Source: Ancylostoma caninum (Eukaryota; Nematoda; Chromadorea; Rhabditida; Ancylostomatidae). From it: a stretch of DNA of 64,000 bases. The translations under genes and the position numbers were made by a program. The stretch's first letter is position 1. Every line of letters starts with the position of its first letter. The stretch lies in NCBI GenBank assembly GCA_037903475.1, contig JBAJFG010000039.1:930001-994000 (forward strand). The letters are read 5' to 3'. A model generated the notes under the pieces. It did no database searches. It was not told the origin of the DNA and saw nothing but the letters and a program-made list of their open reading frames with translations. Positions 47,701 to 60,435 of this stretch are shown here, in pieces.

Positions 47701-50700
47701 ATTTCGGTGACGTCAACGGGTTTATCCTAGGTAATCTTAGTGATGCATGCTGCCCCTACTTATTCGAACCATTCGCTTACTATTATAGCTTACCTTACCT
47801 TTTTGGGTGAAATACCAAATTGTCAATTTATATCCATTGTGTCCTTCCACCAGTCGGTAATAGATTATTCATGAATCTTGCGCAACTATTACTATTTATC
47901 TCACAGTATTTGAATTTAAAGTCAGCTCCATCTTACGGAATATCTTTTTTAAGGCTTCTAAAAGTGTATTTCATTCCTGTAGTTAAGATATTCCCGAAAA
48001 TCTTCGATCTCTTTGTAAAGGTACCACGTATAGGTACTTTCGACCTCGTACAGTAAATAACTCTATTTATCAAACTATTCCTTCAATTTCACCTTTTTGC
48101 ACTTTGTGTTGCAGGAAAATAGGCAAGGAAATCACTCACTCATGAGCCTCATCCAACAATCCGTGGTCTTATTGAATACTGGATAGGATGAGTTGAACGT
48201 CACACCGGCTGGGATGGTTTCACAAATCACGAACCTTAAAAAATTCCCTGAGAATGGGGACAATGCATTCTTAAGAGGTCTTTAACAGCTCTTCATAATA
48301 AAAATAGAGTTGTTCATAAAAAAATAATCCGGAAAGTGGTTGAAAGAGAGTAATGCATTAAGTAAACCCTGAAAAATTAATGTCGTTCTTGTGCATGTTT
48401 GCAGATCAAAATTGAATAACCATTAATTTTTTTACAAAATGAATCAACGTGAATTACCTGAATTACCAGTTACATAATAAAGTTTGCATCTAACGCAGAG
48501 TTACCAGTGCCGCCTTATAATCTAAGAAGACCTTTGAGAAAGCGAAAACAACTAAGTATAATAATTATTATCAATTGTTCTTTAATTACTAACGCTCATA
48601 AAGCTGATAAATTGTTTTTTTATAATATTCAATGTAATAAAAGCAGCAGTAGGCTAAGATTTCGCCCCAGAGAGAGTTATAAGTGATCTAGGATCCAAAA
48701 AAAATTGTAGGAGGTGGGGCACCCGCACCACTAAGGATTTCTCTCGCACCAATGAGGATTCCTGAGACTTGGTGGAGCAGTTTTTTTTATTTTTATTTAC
48801 TTGATACACCGCAAAGGTGTGCACATCGAAGAACAAGAATAAAACGTTTAAAAAAAGTGACGGAGGATCTTCACTGAAGCTTCTGTCACAGTGAAGTTAT
48901 TGTTCTTTCTAGGGACCGAAAGTGATGCACTGAAAAAAAATGATTGGTTTCATGATCCATTGCCAAGTTTACACTAAAAAGGTCCTAAAAGAGTAAATTC
49001 TGGAAGTTTTTAAGTAGCCATACATGCAGCCTATCAGTCAATTATTGGGTTTAAGTGGTGCTACGAAGAACACTAAGCATTGGAGCATTGCATAGAAAGT
49101 CTTAACCCAGGATTTTCAGATGTTAGGTATTCCCTACCCCCAACACTCCTGGGCTAGACTGATTCCCCTGATAGGAACGCACCGTATGGACAAACGAAAG
49201 CAGACTCAATTTCAAGGAATGTCGGCATATGTCCTTTTAGTGAGGGCTAGGAAGTAGGAAAAAAGTGCCGAATAATAAAATTATGGATCACATCAATGTC
49301 ATATGTCAGTTCATTATTGTTGTTGCATTTAGACCCTTTTAAATGGCTCAAGTGGAAAAGCATTCCTATACTAATTTCGGGGGCTCAAGCCTAAGTGGTG
49401 TGTTGCTCCGCCCACCTCCAATTTACTGAATTGAGCCCCCCGCTCCATTTTCATCGCAGTTCAAGCAATAAGGGTTCCACATGATAAATTGAGTCATTTT
49501 TCTCATGATACCCTTCTTCTGGATTGCTGCAATCAGTGAGAGGACAAGAACGAGTAGTCGAAGAACGCTTAACTTTGCCGACTTTGCTAAGAAACATTTC
49601 CACCACATTGGGACAACTCTTAATGGTAGCAACATTTCCGAACGAAACCAGTTCTCCAGCCTCACAGAGTGTAATGAAGGAATGTCACTGTTTATACTCA
49701 CTCGCAAGTCCGCTCGCATTCCACAGGTGGAGGCGGCACACATGTTTGGGTCCAATCCGATGATATACTGCTATTGGTGCCGTTAGAATAGTTATTGACG
49801 ATGTTGTACGTGTCGCCTTTGGATGCTGGCTTGATCGCTGCGAAGTACACCTAGAATGGAGCAGAACTAGTACTGTTCCACATCTAGTAATAAGATGATG
49901 CTTCCCTCAATGCTTTGTATATTCACACACTTCTAAATTTCCTTTTGTGTCCTTGGAAATTTGTAAATACCTTAATTAATAGCTGACCTGCAAAAACAGG
50001 GGCCATTTTGTGGGACGAACCAGCATGTATAGCCACTCTATAAATGAAAAGCTACTCTAAGATGCTGCAAATAGCAGTCTTCAGAATTTTCAGTGGAAAA
50101 ATGAGCTAAGCAGAGAGATTTTAGAATCCACCAATTTTGCCAGGAAAAATTTTAACAAAATCTCCCGGTGCATAACATTTGGGGGAAAGAGGTGTTATCA
50201 TGAAGTAGGCCTCGACTAAATGGATTTTCAAATATCTGGAAATGAAGACATGATTGATGATGTGATTGTGGAAAACAATAACAAGTAACAAATTAGTGGA
50301 GGCCATTTCAAAGTGAATGCGTACGGTCATTCGAAAGTTAGAAAGTTCAGGAAGCCACGAAGGTCCAAGAAATCACGGCACCATCGACTAGAGGGCTTGA
50401 AGATGTTTCCACTGATGCGGTTGTAGTCAACCAGTTAGTAATTGATCAATGAACGCTTGAAACAGAGCAAAAGCAAGTAGAGAAAGGCATCAGTCGATTT
50501 TTACACGTCTGTCTAAAGCACTAGGGAAAAATGAATCGGAAATCGTGGGAAAATGCTTTTCAGTGATGACTAGCAAATTATGGCAAAATTTTTCCGAAGT
50601 TGGCAGCGTGGAAAGTAAACTGAAGATGACGGTTACACCGTCAGGTGGTTCCACTTTTAGCGCATTCAGGTAAGAGGGAAGTGGAACTGATATCTCTCCC

Positions 50701-51547
50701 TTTTTACATAGAATTATCATCACTATGGTCGACCCTCGACCCACAAAATTCAATCTTTGGCCTTCCGGATGCTAAGTAGCGGTTGGGTACCGCTTGAGGA
50801 TAGGCTGCGAAGGCTATTCCCGATTCATAGGAGTGGTTTACTCATAGCCAGTGAACCTCCAAGGAACTGTGACGTAGCATACTAGTGGTCTTTTACCCAT
50901 TCATTTTGACATTCATCTTGCTATACTACCCGGGTACAGAATCCTTTCCAACGACCTGTGCCCAAGAGGTCACTGCAGCAGAAAACGTGCGGGCTTGGAA
51001 TATTCCTAGGAAATTTGTTCTTAACCTATTCACGCCAATCCCGGTCGCGTGGATGAACTGACCAGTCGTAGAGCTTCGCCACACCCACTTTTCAGTTATA
51101 ACACGCCACACCCAGTTTTCTCCTTTTCCTTTCCTTTCACGAGTTTCTCAATGTTGAGAAATATGAAAATACTGATTCCATGTTTTATTTTACTGACTTC
51201 TGAGAAAAAAGAAGTAATAAAGCCGGACAAATAGACCAGTGAGGCATTCGGTCTTCCCCGGCGTGAGTACTCATGTCTGTGCTCTCTACACCTCGGCTAT
51301 CCGTCTAAAATCTTCCAGAAATGTTGTAAGCAATCTCAGGCAAACACGGAAGCGAGCAAGCTGCGAAAATTGTTCCTAAGAGGGCGTATAACTGTCACAA
51401 ACATAAAAATCCTACCTACCCTGCTTTGCACTGAGCTGAGGGAAGGGTGCCATTGTAAAAAAAACTTACCGCTATCCATATTCCTGACGTGAGCAACATC
51501 ACGGCAACAGCGGTGATCGCATTTCCAATCAACGGACTAGACTTCAT
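41704..51547 (-). CDS. PLD3/PLD4-type phospholipase D family protein, 16 exons, 510 aa, complete
   Basis: Exons: 51470-51547, 49702-49850, 48140-48234, 46819-46922, 46678-46759, 45408-45483, 45259-45355, 44947-45059, 43900-43987, 43753-43830, 43043-43107, 42383-42440, 42228-42330, 42040-42183, 41875-41984, 41704-41796. All fifteen junctions are GT-AG and phase-consistent. A membrane anchor at residues ~9-30 gives type II topology. The luminal part has HKD1 (HTKSWAVD, residues 202-209, then [12 protein letters not shown]) and HKD2 (HNKYFVTE, 431-438, then YIGTSNW). Human PLD3 (about 490 residues) aligns throughout, including [11 protein letters not shown] and the C-terminal IFERDWNS; as in PLD3 the second motif ends in Glu instead of Asp. 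PLD3 and PLD4 are endolysosomal glycoproteins with 5' exonuclease activity on single-stranded nucleic acid, rather than classical phospholipases. The same activity here is an inference. The start is the first Met before the anchor, with an acceptor-like ATTCCAG 4 bases upstream. Introns hold three repeat insertions. Confidence 0.95.
42040..42183 (-). CDS. PLD-like gene, exon 14 (second catalytic HKD motif)
   Basis: Starts after AATTTTAG and ends at TACATAG/GTAAGT. Encodes residues 396-444, including HNKYFVTE. The preceding intron is only 44 bases (42184-42227). An alternative acceptor at CATAG upstream would leave a 29-base intron and was rejected. Confidence 0.92.
42517..42960 (+). mobile_element. 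MITE with ~145-bp imperfect TIRs, in PLD-like intron 11
   Basis: The left end (TTCTGAGATTTTCACATG... then AGAATCTCCA) is repeated in reverse complement at the right (TGGAGATTCTTTTTATGTGA, CTCAGAA). A second matching pair, TGTGGAGCTTGTGGGCGGAG and CTCCGCCCACAAGCTCCACA, lies about 110-140 bp inside each end. No transposase. It is inserted in the 602-base intron between exons 11 and 12. Confidence 0.85.
43228..43400 (+). mobile_element. Truncated relative of the 40.2-kb MITE, in PLD-like intron 10
   Basis: Shares GCGACTTTGTCTGCAATTACG at the left and CATTTAATAAAATCCCCCAG at the right with the 40222-40460 element, in the same order. The right inverted end is missing. Confidence 0.6.
45259..45355 (-). 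CDS. PLD-like gene, exon 7 (first catalytic HKD motif)
   Basis: Encodes [20 protein letters not shown] and continues [12 protein letters not shown]. It holds the first nucleophile-type His and Lys of the PLD fold. The donor is CAG/GTTGAT and the acceptor TTGTTTAG. Confidence 0.95.
45797..46015 (+). other. tRNA-like modules in element copy 4
   Basis: The first module (45797-45870) has TAGCTCAGTGGG and the canonical B core GATCGAATC. The second (45941-46015) has TGGCTCAGTGGTTAGAGC, the most tRNA-like D arm of the four copies, plus GGTTCCACTCC. Confidence 0.6.
46277..46390 (+). CDS. Short conserved ORF inside element copy 4
   Basis: [20 protein letters not shown] is followed by 17 more residues ending CPSIEE and TAA. 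The frame is open in all four copies despite substitutions; three of the differences are amino-acid replacements. A second short frame ([10 protein letters not shown]..., starting about 46432) follows. No family is recognised. Whether either is translated is unknown. Confidence 0.3.
   Translation: MDMEQFIRISIISEDPELDELYYSDGITEVLCPSIEE
51470..51547 (-). CDS. PLD-like gene, exon 1 (start and membrane anchor)
   Basis: [20 protein letters not shown] and six more residues, ending at GCG/GTAAGT. Lys-Ser at the N-terminus before a ~22-residue hydrophobic core fits a type II signal anchor. Confidence 0.9.
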
Positions 51548-51559
51548 CCCTCTGGAATT

Positions 51560-53690
51560 TTTTGCTGGATGAGTGGCACATTCTCGAGAGAACTACGAGA
51601 AATACAGTGAGAACGGTGTAATGTTATTGTAAGAGTGGAACTCTAATATGTGTTCACTACTACATAGTTACTAGCTACAACCTGAGAAGTCGTAAATTTG
51701 TACATGCAGCACTTTCATTAGCTATACGTCTACCATCGGGCCCCCAGGCAAATAACAAAGGCTAAATGGTCGGAAATCACTCGTGCTGCTGCTGCAACGC
51801 AGCTTGAACGATAATGAAGGATGTTCCTTGGAAGGACAACTGCTGCAGCCCGACAATTTTCGTTTTCAGGGGGTATCTTTTATGATATACTGGCTACGTA
51901 ACGGTTATGCTACTGATATACGCTGTCACGAATTCCAGATGTCAGGAGAAGTGCATGGAATCATAAATGTTGCAATAAAATTGGCGATTGCTGTAAGAAT
52001 CCGTAGAACTCCCAGTGAAAAGTTCAAACAGTTAAAGCAGTGGGTATTTATTTATTTATTTATAAAATAAAGCAGGGGGTAACAGTGCTACAGCTGCCTC
52101 AGGGTGGCCAGGCCACCCTTTGTTCAGCAAATTTTTCGAAATTACTTCATGGGATGAATGTGTATAAAAATTGATAGTGACCTGTTTCTAGTATCTCATC
52201 GTTGTTATTCTGAACCGTTTCTTTTTATATAATATTACCAGATGGTATGCCCAGTGTCGGTCGGGTGCTTTACCTCTCCCGCCATTCAGAGCTGGTGACA
52301 CCAATTGTTGGACCTAGTAAATCCTTTGGAAGTGCTCAACATTTCGATTATCAGCCAAAGTGATGCTTCTTCACCCACCCTTGCCAGAAAAAGGAAAAAA
52401 ATCCGTTTCCACAAAAACCAATGCAATACTCACATATGTATGCATGAAAGGTGGTAAGGAAGAGTGATTGAATGAAAGAAGGAAAGAAAGAGAGGGGAAA
52501 GAAAAGAATAAAACAGAAGACAGAATGAATGAATGAATGAATGAATGAGTGAGTGAATAAATGAATAAATAAATAAGTAAATAAATAAATAAGTAAATGA
52601 GTGAACGAACGAATGAATAGGTAAATGAATAAATAAATGAATAAATAAATAAACTACCATATCCCGCTAGCCCCTTTGTTTACATCAAACTATCTGTCGG
52701 TACTCTGATCCCTGTCACGTAGGCCACTGTTCCGAAAGGGACCCTATGCCAAAGAATGCGACTTTTTCGGCACTAATGTAAGATTTTCGAAGAAACATGT
52801 AAATTCATCTAAAAAAGAGAGGGAACTATTGAAGAATATCCGTTCCACCTATATTAGGAAGGTCTTGTTCAAGAAGACGGTTCGGAGCCGTGAACCCAAC
52901 AACAACTCAGCGGTTAAACGGACCTTTCCATTGGACTACTGCGTCGTTGAATAATGGACATGTCCAAGATTGAGCATTCAGTTGGACAAGCCCACACTTA
53001 TGTAAATAAAGTAGGAGAAGGAAAGGAAAACTATTTCATTATGTTTTTCGGAAAAAGGAGCATTCCGTCGTTTGTAAGGAATAATTGGAGGAATAATTTA
53101 AGAGGTGCTTATGATATCGTAGTGCGATCCGTGAACCAATCAACAGTTCAAGAGTTTAAAAAGACTTGCCATTGCACTCCTATGTAGTCGCATAATGCAC
53201 ATGCTTAAGATCAAGCTGTCAGTTCAGGAAAACATGCGGGCGATTAGTGTATTTTGGGCCGATGAAAAGAGAATGATACAGTTGCATTTCAACTGTATTT
53301 TACCAGCACACAATTGTGGATGCTCATGTTGTAGAAAGCCGTTCAACTGCTCAAAAGTTATGCATCTCCGCAGAAAATCACTGTCATCCGCGAATGTTTG
53401 GCTCGGTAGAATAATATGTGAACGAATAAAAATATAAAGCAGCGAATAAAAATTCAAAGCAGTGAATAAATCAGAACGAAAGAAGGAAACAAGGGAAAAT
53501 GTGACTAGAATCAGTGTGGGATTGCAAACACGATGCGGCAAATCATACAAGTGGTTTTCTGGATTCTCCTTATCTAGATATAGACCTAGGAAACATGCTT
53601 GTGCAAATTCTACAGAAAAGTGTTTTCGCAACACATGCATTTGGAGGAAATCTACAGAAATATGTAGAAAGCAGTAAACAACAAAATAAT
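51560..53690. other. Upstream of the PLD-like gene: simple repeats only
   Basis: A short TTTA run (52046-52066) and a long GAAT/AAAT-type tetranucleotide tract (about 52520-52655) are present. No exon was recognised. Confidence 0.5.
52520..52655 (+). repeat. Compound tetranucleotide microsatellite (GAAT/GAGT/AAAT)n
   Basis: GAATGAATGAATGAATGAAT changes into GAGT, AAAT and AAGT units with register kept. The Phe/Ile/His-rich frame on the minus strand is an artefact of the tract. Confidence 0.9.
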
Positions 53691-53696
53691 GGTACA

Positions 53697-55052
53697 CAGG
53701 GTGTCTGTTAAGTATGTATCGCCTTTTTCAAATGCTAGAAAGAAAATGCAAGTAGCTGTCACCTATCTTCTGCGATAATATGATATCATATTGCCATCGC
53801 TAACTTCTGCGATTGCACACTCCTACTAAATGCCCTGATTTCTCTGCACCAACAGCCAAGAATATTTTTAAGTAGCAAAAAGGGAGAGGCTACGTTGACC
53901 CACGTCAGAAACCAGGGGGATCTAGATATCTTTGCATCTTACATTGTCGTGGCATCATCGAGAAGAGTGTCGCCAACGACAATTCGATCAGATTGAATCG
54001 CGTAACTTCCAACTGAAATTTTTCTACAAAGACGGTTTAGAAGATCGCGAAGCTTCGGCTGGGACTGCGCAGTTGGTGAGCGGTACACTGTCATATTGGG
54101 TGAAGAGCGAACGTTTGTGTTTGGCAGAAATTTTCGGAAGAAATCCTCGACCGCCTCTTTAACCTCGTTTTTACGCACGGAAACGTTTCTGCTGCTGAGG
54201 CGATGTGAATTCTGTGGGAGTCAACGCAACTGTTGCCATTGTGTCATGGCACAGTAAAGAAGTGGGTGATGAGCGAACGAGATCTATTTCTCTTGTCTGC
54301 CATGTTTGGGATGTGTTGGCTTCGGAAGGTCTACTTATTGTTAGCTGTTTTGCAACAAAATTGGCGAAAATTTATGCCAATTCTCATCAGGAGGCCATAT
54401 TACAACATATATTCTTTCCGCGGATCAGGAGACACAGCTTCATAGAATGATTTATCCCATAACATATTAGACCCCTCACCGGGTCACGAAATCCACTTTT
54501 GTCTTCTGTGACCCTGATTTTCCCAATTAGTGGGGCCAAGACATATGGTCCTTGCCCCGCCCTATCCAATGCCGCTGTGCTACTTCGTTTGGAGCTTCTT
54601 AGAGACCAGGTGCCCCAGCCACGAAAGCGTGAACTCCGTCAGGTCAGCATTCGAGAGAGAATGGGGCAAGACCGAGGTTAACATCTCAAGCGTACAGGTC
54701 CGCCATTATAGGATTGGTTCGCTATGGCTCAATAACGTGGAGAACGCCAGCATATGGGTCCACCGATGGAGTAAGGGTCAGATGTGGCACATGCGTGAGG
54801 TAAACACCAGGATGCTGGTCCACCAATGGAGGAAGGACCTGTCGGGGCCCAATGTTGTACAGAACGAATAAACTCCTCTTTGAGAGGCGTGTGAGGCTCT
54901 GCGACAAGGCCAAAGCAGGCGAGTTCGAGTAGCATCATACACGATGATATCTAATGCTTGATTGAAACAGGTAGCGAATATATCATTCCGAAATGTTGCT
55001 TTTTGAAGCGGAAGGTTAGAAAATGAGCAATCCATACTTAACAGCCACCCTG
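53697..55052 (+). mobile_element. Decayed Tc1/mariner-type transposon
   Basis: The left end CAGGGTGTCTGTTAAGTATG matches the complement of the right end, CAGGGTGGCTGTTAAGTATG. The length (1.36 kb) is normal for a full mariner-type element. TA occurs beside the right end; the left flank is less clear. Confidence 0.8.
54200..54700 (+). pseudogene. Transposase remnant of the 53.7-kb transposon
   Basis: Across frames it keeps a KLAKIYANSHQEAILQH segment, typical of the region before the second catalytic residue, and a C-terminal PLCYFVWSFLETR...FEREWGKT segment. The latter corresponds to the family's SPDLNPxDYxxWxxLExR...REW region. The frame is broken more than once, and the expected catalytic strings are degraded, so it is inactive. 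Confidence 0.6.
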
Positions 55053-55059
55053 TATATTA

Positions 55060-58000
55060 ATAATAATCAAGTAATAACTATCCGAAAAAGTCGACAAATT
55101 ATCTTGACGTAAAAGCACGAACCCCCTTCAATTGCTAAAATTCTATTGCCTTTTTAGAATGGGCAGAATTCACAAATACTCAACACCCATGTCATATTTC
55201 TATGGAACCAAATTTGCAGGACAGCTATGACAAATGACCAAATTTCTTTTACGAAATGGAAACGAAATAATGTCCGCTTAGATCAATGCTCTAAACCACA
55301 GGTGTGCATGCATCTGAATTGAATTTACTAAGTGCAAATTAATAGCAAAGAACATTGAAAACGCAGGTGTTTTTTGAAAAGCCACGTGCGTCTGGCTTCA
55401 CTGTTTCGATGGTGGGCGTTCTTGTACAACCATAAAAGCTTTGATAAGGAGCATAGGTCTGTCACTGATAGAACACTGACAAGCCATTTCAGATAAACCA
55501 AAATTGCAACAAAGTCCACATTAATTTTTTGAACCCGCTGTGTGGAAAAGTGGCAGCAGGAAGAACAATTAAACAACAAATTTCCTAACTTTCAAAAATA
55601 CTTGTTTGTTTAATTATTTATCTGATACTCCGAGAAGGGTGGGCAGCACACTATGAGCACTTCTAGGCAATGAAAAAAACAATGAAATTGATAATGCTGT
55701 GAAACTAGAGCAGCTTGTGTGCAGATGTGCATAGGAAAAAAATGAAGTTGAACCGGCAGTTTCTCGGAAGATGTTTGGATTAGCTCACAAGTCAGGAGCG
55801 AACGTTCTAAGAAACCGGGAGGAAAATGTTTTGCAAGCGTTAGAACGGTCGGAAGTGAGAGAATGAACGAGCAGTATTTCCCGAAGTCCAGGCAAGCATC
55901 ATTTGGGAAATTTCTCCTTCTCCACCTTTTTTCCTTTCTAGACGCACTTCCAAGAGCAGAAGCTGCAAAATTCTCATAACATCTACATTTGGGAGTATCG
56001 AATGTCAGAGTTTATCCATCTCCCTACTGCTTTCTAGCTGCAATGTTGGTAAAATAGTGTGGATGTTTGGGAAGTTTAGACAAAGCCTGACTTTGCAGCC
56101 TCACAATCGTAAAAAAAGAAATGCAAAAAGTAGTTCAGCTGACTAAAGATGATACGTGTCACCCTGAAGCATTAGAATACATATAAAAAAGGTCTGTTTT
56201 GAGTGCGTTTTCGCCTTTATCGCGAAGAAGCCAACAGTGGCATCCGAAACCAACATGTGGACGATTTTTATCAATGAAAAGTTTTTTCTTAGCAATACTC
56301 CCAAGTAAACAGACAAATACGCAAGTCACCGCACCTATACAAAGATGCCCCCGTCATCACTGATAAACTTATGAGATCGTCAACAGGGCTACATGTGCAG
56401 TTACACCTTAGGCTGAGGTCGACTAATTGAATGAATGAATGAATGAATGAATGCTGTGGACACCAGCTTGGTATGGAGAGTGACAAGATGAAAATCCTAA
56501 TCCGCTGAGCAGGCAGTATTATAGTAATTCCTAGGTAGAATGGGTTCAAATCACCTTCTGTAAATTCAGAATCGCAACTGATATGTAGGTGGTTCGAAGT
56601 TCGACACATCTTGATCACCTAGTTGTCTTCAATATATTATAGTTATGCGCGAACCACATTTTATTTTACGCCCAGAAATTACAGTAGGATCATCTGCTAA
56701 CCGGACTGAATTTTTTATTTTGTTGTAAGGAGCTATTTTGTTTGATCAGAAATAGAAAACCAAGTTCATCGCGCAATTTCTATCATTAAATATTACTGTG
56801 GATGCAAAGGGACGCCAACTGGTGAAGCAGCAAAGGCAAACTCAGCAGTGCCACTGAAATTCTGCTGCTTTTGATGTTATTTGCCATGCACATGCACGAG
56901 GAAACTTAGAGGAAGAAAATTATTTTAGTTTTCGTATAAGCATAGTGCACGAAACGAAAACTAAAATGTATTCAAAACAATTTTTATATAAAGTATGTTC
57001 AAAGCACTTTAAAATCATATTAGTTCGATGGGCCTTGCCAGAATTTCAATGATTGCTCTGAAACTTCCCACCTAACCACGTAAAAATGTTAATCAGTATG
57101 CTACCTACATACATAAAAACAGTCTTGGCATTCCTTCACAAAAAAAAACAATTTTGGCTAATTAGTTTCTTTTGAGCGGTACCCAAGACTGACATAGCAC
57201 TTTACTCGACCAAAGGTTCGGCTTAGTTCCCTTCGCCAAGACCTGGAAAGTACAGAACAAGTGTAATCCACCTCACAGATGTCTCATCCTCTACAGAAGA
57301 ACCCAACGTATGTCAAACAAAAGGCAACCGTCTGGATTAAGAGTTCGGATTCCTAGCAGGTACGACTGTTTCTAAGTACTCTCCGTACAAGAGAAAGGAA
57401 CGCAAGCGATTCGCAAAAAAAAACTTATGTGACGTGGCGGGCTCTTGTCCCTAGAAACCTGGGAAAAATGATTTCGCAAACTTTAAGAAATTGGCTTTGA
57501 CTTAAATACAAAATCTGTTCGGCCGATTGGAGTGGGTGACAAGCGCCCCTGAAGCTAATTCAACAGAGGTCACGGCGTGATACTATAATATTTAGTTAGG
57601 TAGTAGAGAGACCTCAATGTATTAATAATGCGATAGCTGTCAGTCTACTTCTATTCGAAAAGACAAGGAAATATGGCGTATGGACTCTGATCTGAACTAT
57701 ACCAGCCTTAACCCCTCAGAAATGTCTTTTTAAACTTTCAGACTTTTTCACAGACTTTCGCTTTGCTCGACAATTTGGTTACAGGTCACGAGAATTAGGT
57801 TCCTTAGGTGAATCACACAGGCAAAACACACAAGGAAATGTGGGTAACCCGGCCCCATGCTGGTCACTTTGTATTCCACCGTCAGAGAGCAACTACCTTC
57901 TCAGAAGAGATGTTCAGTGTTTGGTGAAACTGCGAAGGAACCACTCATATGGAGCTTCGACCAGCAAACTCTACTGGTGGCGTAGAACCTCTAGACGATA

Positions 58001-58100
58001 ACGGCGGGCCGTATAACATTCAATTGTTTTCTGTAAACGAGAAGAAAAGGGAAGGCCTAGAAATTTCGAGAAACTTATGCGACAACCTAATAATTTAAGG
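55060..58100. other. Intergenic DNA
   Basis: A short (GAAT)n tract lies at 56430-56452. The 109-codon minus frame at 56289-56618 reads through it and is not a gene. No exon was recognised. Confidence 0.45.
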
Positions 58101-58102
58101 GC

Positions 58103-58340
58103 AATTTACACTAGCTGCGTGCGTCACTCGCGCATCAGTCGCACGCATCCACCTGCGGGGGATTTTTTGTGAAGACTGGGCAAAGCGGCATGTACATCCT
58201 CAATGAAAAGAACGCGCAGCCGCCGCGAGGCCGTAAACGCGTGCGTCTGAGCTGCGACTGCGATGCGACTGGACCCTATTCTTCATCATGTAGACGCACG
58301 CGCGTCAGTCGCGCGCATCCAGTATGAATTGCCTTTTATT
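58103..58340 (+). mobile_element. CpG-rich MITE, copy B (partner 9850-10095)
   Basis: The left end GGGCAATTTACACTAG and the complement of the right end, AGGCAATTCATACTGG, form imperfect terminal inverted repeats. The adjoining GCGTGCGTCACTCGCGCATC and its right-hand counterpart are strongly CpG-rich compared with flanking DNA. No coding capacity. Confidence 0.7.
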
Positions 58341-60393
58341 TGCTTGACACTTCCGTTTTTCCTATTGTGAGCTACATAGCTACCTACCCCCCTAGGAAAT
58401 AAGGCTACGAATAAGGCTGGCAAATGCAATTATTGAAGTTCGTAATGATTAGAGCTCCAATACTTAAATGCAGCGAAGAAAGAGTTTTGAGATAAATGAG
58501 TAGTCTTCATTTACCTCTTATTTATTTATTTATTTTTCAATCCCCGTGATAACCCGTTATTTATGCTTTCACACAGACGTTCAGGTGAAGAAAAAGAGCC
58601 GCTGAAGGACTTTAGGAGGTTCTAACAAGCAAGAAGGTTTTGGATTCGATTCCACCACTCAGTTCTATCCTATGTAGGTATACTTACAAAGCCTTCCTTC
58701 CCGCAGCATCCAGGAGAATTTCCTGTGTAACCTCTAGTTTTGAAATGAGCTGCTAGCAAACATTCTCCACAAGTGCTGGGCCCACTTTTGGGCTATAGAA
58801 TCCCATAACTTAGCCCATAAGAATATGGACTAGGACTTAGGAAATTACAACCGAGCAAAATTTAAAAAAACACCAACTAACGCATCCTACTTCTCCTAAC
58901 AGTACGTGATCTATACTGTAATCCCCGGAAGCTGTCAGTGTTATTAACAGTACTTGCATGATCATCATTGAAATAGCACCTAGGAGCGGGCATTAGGCAA
59001 AGAAAAAACCTTTGTAAACATCTCAAAGTGAAATAATTCAAAAAATGAGAAGAACTCCCGCAGTAGGTATGACACCACTACACAAACAACAGCACCACGA
59101 ATTTTATCAGTTACGTTTTGGCGCAACAATCTCTTAAACCTTCTGATATGTGCTTCATAAGAAATCCCACACGAAATCCTCATATCAGCGCTCTTTCAGC
59201 GAAAAGCTCTAACCTTACTCCTTTTTTTGTCGCAGCAAGCCTCTTTATCTAGGCTAGAAGATGTTTATTTATCTATTTATTAATTTATTTATATGCGCTC
59301 AGGTTGCTCCATTAAAATCGGCTGAACGGATAGCAAGTATGACATTAATGCCAGACTACTTCGCTCGAATGACAGAATCTTTAGTAAATACGAAAGCCGG
59401 AGCCCAGAAGAGTGCTCAGAGTAAACTTCTACAAGGGATCTTTCTGTGATGAGATACTGGAATCCAAACGACTCATTCAATTCTCATGCTCTCGCTTATT
59501 ATGGCACAAAATAACCAAGGTGTGGTCAGAATTACTGTTGTGATATACATCACTTTCGAGAGGTGGATAAGAACGGGTAGCACCTACGCGAATGGTCTTA
59601 AATTCCATGCGTACTCAGGCGGGTTGTGAACGTCTTTCGGCTACCCAAAGACACCACTTCCTTGGTGTTTGAGCACAGAATAGCAGGGCATAGATAAGTG
59701 ACATCATTTGTTTATGGATGATAACAGTGAAAAATTAGGTTCCCATGAGAGAGGGTGCCAGGACGGCAGAAGTTTCAGAGATGACGCTAGTGAAGAAGTT
59801 TACCCTGTCTCTTGATAACTGAAAGCAAATATTAAGGGACACACGCATCAATAAGAATAGGAAGTTGAAGATATGCATATGCCCTTTCTTTACCTACTTA
59901 CTTTATCAGGTAAATCCAATATAATGTCAACTCATTCTCGGGGGTGTGGGGGGTGATCTATCAGCTAGAAGACGGGTTTACTTTAGCCAAGCTGCTCACT
60001 TATTACTACTTACTACCTTTGCTTATCGAAATAAAGCTAGTGTACAAGGAAAATACTTTTCGAATTGTGCATATTAAGTAAATTTGAAGCTCTTACTCAC
60101 GTACTATCTTCATCAATACCAGACTGTGAAACCATCACCGCACAGTGCTCATTAAATAATGAACATAGAAATAAATGGGGCGATTGTAGGGAAGTGTACG
60201 AGTTTCACCAACGAACTTTCTTGTATTTTCCGGGAAAAGTGCTTAAAAATGTTCACGTCTATCCAGAAACAAGCTTTCTGTGAGAGATAAAGAATCCTTC
60301 CACTAGTCTCTATTCCACTGGTTCTAAGCTTCTTTCCTGGCTCGCCTAATAAGTGCAAGTGTGTGAAGCAGGTGGACCTATTGTTGGGCGATT

Positions 60394-60435
60394 GGTGAGC
60401 TCAAACATTTTCCTGGTGAGCTCAAACATTTTCCC
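60394..60435 (+). repeat. Tandem duplication, 2 x 21 bp
   Basis: GGTGAGCTCAAACATTTTCC plus one base, twice in succession with only the last base differing. Confidence 0.9.
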
